Below are positions 6,642 to 8,346 of a stretch of DNA of 8,346 bases, piece by piece. The DNA is taken from NCBI GenBank assembly GCA_937894465.1, contig CALCRE010000304.1, positions 1 to 8,346 of the forward strand, in the 5' to 3' direction. Both the position numbers and the translations under genes were made by a program. Position 1 is the first letter of the stretch, and each line of letters begins with the position of its first letter. The notes beneath the pieces are model-generated. The model had not been told where the DNA came from. It ran no database searches and saw nothing but the letters and a program-made list of their open reading frames with translations. Source of the stretch: an uncultured Clostridia bacterium. Its GTDB lineage: Bacteria; Bacillota; Clostridia; JAAYHZ01.

Positions 6642-8024
6642 TTAAAGCTCCACGCTAAATAAATAGCCAAACCGGTGCGCTCCGCTACCCGAAAAGAAAC
6701 CTTCTGTATATACTTCCGCAGTCCAATAAGCCTGCGGATATGGTATGTGAATATTATCACCCAAAATTTGATCACGCGTGAACTCATATGCGGCATCGAA
6801 ATAATTTCCATCAAAACACGGACTGAAGTATACCGCATATGCGGCATGTTCGGTAGGCACATCGTAGTAGTCATATCCTTCCGGTACGGGTGTGTCCGCT
6901 TTGCAGAAATACCCCATCATATTACATTGGTTCACATTAACTTCGCCACCGTGATGATGTTCAAGATGACAAAGGGCGCTGATTTCTGTTCCGTGCTCAG
7001 GTAACAGAGAGATCAATTCGGGTAAGGCTTCAGCGGGACGGGCAACATGAATTTCCGGATTTTTAGCAAATTCCTTACCGATAAACCGCACCTTTCCGAT
7101 TTCAATATATTCAAAACTGTCACGATTAATTTTATGCCCGTGCTTTTTCACCACCTCAGGCATAAACAACGCCCACTGCACCGCCGCATCGCAGTCTTTT
7201 AAATAATTGATATAACCCATATCGGTGGCATGCATGGAACCTGTGCTGTATCCCGCTATTTTTTCACGCACTTTGCGGTTTTTCATAACCGAAAAATTCG
7301 CAAATACTTTTGCGACCGCTTCGCGTAGTCGTTCATCATGTGGTTTGCCGGACAACTCATCGTCAAATCTGTCAAGAGCTTTGAAAATTGCTCCGTTAAC
7401 CACCCCTGCAGGTTCAAGCTTCTTCAAATAGACCCGAAGTTTAGAGTTCTGTTCTTTGAAACGAGCAAACACGCCTTGCATCAAAATCTGTTCATTTTCA
7501 GAGAGTTTTTTCTCTACCCATTCGGAATCATCCAGTATCCACGCAGACAATGCATCAAAAACTTTCTGATTTTGTCCTCTTGCTTTACTTGCCCAACCTA
7601 TAAGCCTGTTATAGATTTCAGTGCTCGTTAACTTTTCCTGATCCCCGTCAATTTCATCCCAATCAACAAATAGAATGTCATCACTAAATCTTCGAGACAT
7701 ATCAAATCCTCCCTGAATGCTTACATGAATAGTCAGCGGAAGAAACAATTTTACTTGCCCACGCTGCAACTTTGAAGGCGGTACACCGTGAAACCGTGTA
7801 AACGCTTTGGAAAAGCTCTCCTGGGTGTCATACTGATAACGCATCGCTACGTCAAGTATTTTACTGTTCGGTTTTAATAAATCTTGAGCAGCTAAGCTCA
7901 ACCGCCTGTTGCGTATATATTCGCCTATGGTCATACCCATTACCAAATGGAAAACCAGCTGGAAATGAGAACTTGATGTATAAGATTCACATGAGATTTT
8001 CTCTATGTTAATTTCATCGGTCAA
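6642..8024 (-). CDS. AraC-family regulator with GyrI-like effector-binding domain
   Basis: Counted from the TTG at 8024 this is 460 residues. Residues 1-88 are an AraC DNA-binding domain (SHFQLVF at 19-25, YIRNRRLSLAA at 36-46, second HTH ending FHGVPPSKLQRG at 78-89). Residues about 301-460 are a GyrI/BmrR-C-like ligand-binding domain (EYIEIGKVRFIGKEF, then FDAAYEF and WTAEVY with Glu437 near the acidic residue that contacts drugs in BmrR-type pockets). Relatives with these two domains are about 290 residues; here about 190 extra residues (110-300), helical and charged, lie between them and I do not recognise them. Homology to the first HTH helix (AIQYIEEHL) continues upstream of the TTG to about 8054, yet no ATG or GTG occurs before a stop at 8124-8126; an ATT at 8052-8054 aligns with the expected Met. 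The gene may use a rare start or be damaged. It probably controls the enzyme genes downstream in response to a small molecule. Confidence 0.82.
   Translation of the reverse strand: MTDEINIEKISCESYTSSSHFQLVFHLVMGMTIGEYIRNRRLSLAAQDLLKPNSKILDVAMRYQYDTQESFSKAFTRFHGVPPSKLQRGQVKLFLPLTIHVSIQGGFDMSRRFSDDILFVDWDEIDGDQEKLTSTEIYNRLIGWASKARGQNQKVFDALSAWILDDSEWVEKKLSENEQILMQGVFARFKEQNSKLRVYLKKLEPAGVVNGAIFKALDRFDDELSGKPHDERLREAVAKVFANFSVMKNRKVREKIAGYSTGSMHATDMGYINYLKDCDAAVQWALFMPEVVKKHGHKINRDSFEYIEIGKVRFIGKEFAKNPEIHVARPAEALPELISLLPEHGTEISALCHLEHHHGGEVNVNQCNMMGYFCKADTPVPEGYDYYDVPTEHAAYAVYFSPCFDGNYFDAAYEFTRDQILGDNIHIPYPQAYWTAEVYTEGFFSGSGAHRFGYLFSVEL
7708..7712 (-). promoter_or_regulatory. Shine-Dalgarno-like site inside the AraC gene
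   Basis: GGAGG on the minus strand, 7 nt before an in-frame ATG at 7700 (MSRRFSDD). Initiation here would give a 352-residue product without the HTH. The same bases encode GGFDM, close to the KGGxxM linker common in this family, so the match may only reflect protein sequence. Confidence 0.35.
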
Positions 8025-8222
8025 GTGTTCTTCAATATATTGAATAGCTTTAATGGGAGAACCTTGTCCGGTAGTAAATTCAACTTTATTGTAAAAAATT
8101 ATTAGAGCAGTTCGTATCCAGCTTCACGGTCACAACAAAGTACGCAATACTTAGATGCTATTTATATAGTCTATCGGGAAATACTCACCCATATATTGGA
8201 TAGTTAGCCGATAAGTACCTAC
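8025..8222. other. Gap between the right-edge gene and the AraC gene
   Basis: The first 30 bp (8025-8054) continue the AraC reading frame and match the first helix of its HTH, so the coding region probably reaches about 8054. AAGG lies about 7 nt before the ATT at 8054, a normal ribosome-site distance. TACAAT at 8088-8093 (minus strand) is a possible -10, without a good -35. Further right is an interrupted inverted repeat (8172-8213). No other gene is evident. Confidence 0.5.
8172..8213. repeat. Interrupted inverted repeat after the right-edge gene
   Basis: TATCGG (8172-8177) pairs with CCGATA (8208-8213). Inside, ACTxxCC and GGxxAGT can pair around a short A/T loop. It lies about 10 bp after the stop of the right-edge gene. 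No T-run follows on the minus strand, so a standard intrinsic terminator is not supported; it may be a weak transcript-end structure or chance. Confidence 0.25.
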
Positions 8223-8346
8223 TCAATTCTGTATAATTTGATCTTTGATATATTTTCCATCTTCAGGTTTCAAGCTGGATAAAAACTCATATATAGCATT
8301 ACCGTCTCCGTTATACAATTTATATATATTATAATTATATGAATTG
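8223..8346 (-). CDS. C-terminal end of an unidentified protein, 5' end outside window
   Basis: An open frame enters from the right edge and ends at a TGA (8223-8225), giving the last 40 residues. They include YKLYNGDGNAIYEFL and LKPEDGKYIKDQI, an amphipathic charged composition like a real protein tail rather than random A/T-rich translation. No motif identifies a family. The frame could be a chance opening, given its length and the A/T-rich end of the window. Confidence 0.35.
   Translation of the reverse strand, partial: NSYNYNIYKLYNGDGNAIYEFLSSLKPEDGKYIKDQIIQN

Noticed and set aside
6569..6874. 101-codon minus-strand ORF overlapping the end of the AraC gene
   Set aside because: The overlapping frame encodes the GyrI-like domain with family motifs; this ORF has none.
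8104..8157. Short frame reading CVLCCDREAGYELL before a stop
   Set aside because: Looks protein-like, but only about 18 codons without a start or ribosome site; it could be a remnant or chance.
1..8346. rRNA, tRNA, CRISPR arrays, insertion sequences or integron attachment sites
   Set aside because: No repeat-spacer pattern, no terminal inverted repeats with a transposase, no cloverleaf or conserved rRNA segment was seen; genes are coupled rather than separated by cassette recombination sites.

Overview
The window looks like a low-GC Firmicute, most likely a clostridium. The support is strong GGAGG-type ribosome binding sites, A/T-rich spacers, and protein families typical of Clostridia: AraC-GyrI regulators, two-domain GNATs, CotS/APH-like kinases and an XRE protein with a papain-like C39/BtrH-like region. 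This is inferred from style, not from a marker gene. I see no rRNA, tRNA, CRISPR array, transposase or integrase.

Every gene I can support lies on the minus strand, so transcription runs from the right edge to the left. In that order: (1) the last 40 codons of an unidentified gene (8223-8346); (2) an AraC-type regulator with a C-terminal GyrI-like ligand-binding domain (6642-8024), whose 5' end lacks an ATG; (3) a promoter with an inverted repeat over its -10 (about 6575-6606); (4) a compact run of five genes: a short GNAT acetyltransferase cut off after its acetyl-CoA motif (6135-6464), an APH-fold kinase (5000-6145), a class I SAM methyltransferase (4175-4999), a two-domain GNAT (3246-4178) and a second, divergent APH-fold kinase (2284-3243); (5) a 133-bp gap with a 17-bp palindrome; (6) a large multidomain XRE-type protein (1-2150) that runs off the left edge. 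This last gene fills the first quarter of the window as an unbroken reading frame of 716 codons without a stop.

The five-gene run is tightly packed. Junctions are an 11-bp overlap, a stop directly abutting a start, a 4-bp ATGA overlap and a 2-bp gap, so one transcript with translational coupling is likely. The enzyme set (two kinases of the aminoglycoside/choline kinase fold, two or three acetyltransferase domains, one methyltransferase) is that of small-molecule modification. It is flanked by two regulators that each carry a DNA-binding domain joined to a ligand-binding or enzyme-like region. A reasonable but unproven reading is a regulated group-transfer cassette acting on a drug, aminoglycoside, polyamine or other small metabolite. 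No transporter or biosynthetic scaffold gene is present, so the substrate cannot be named.
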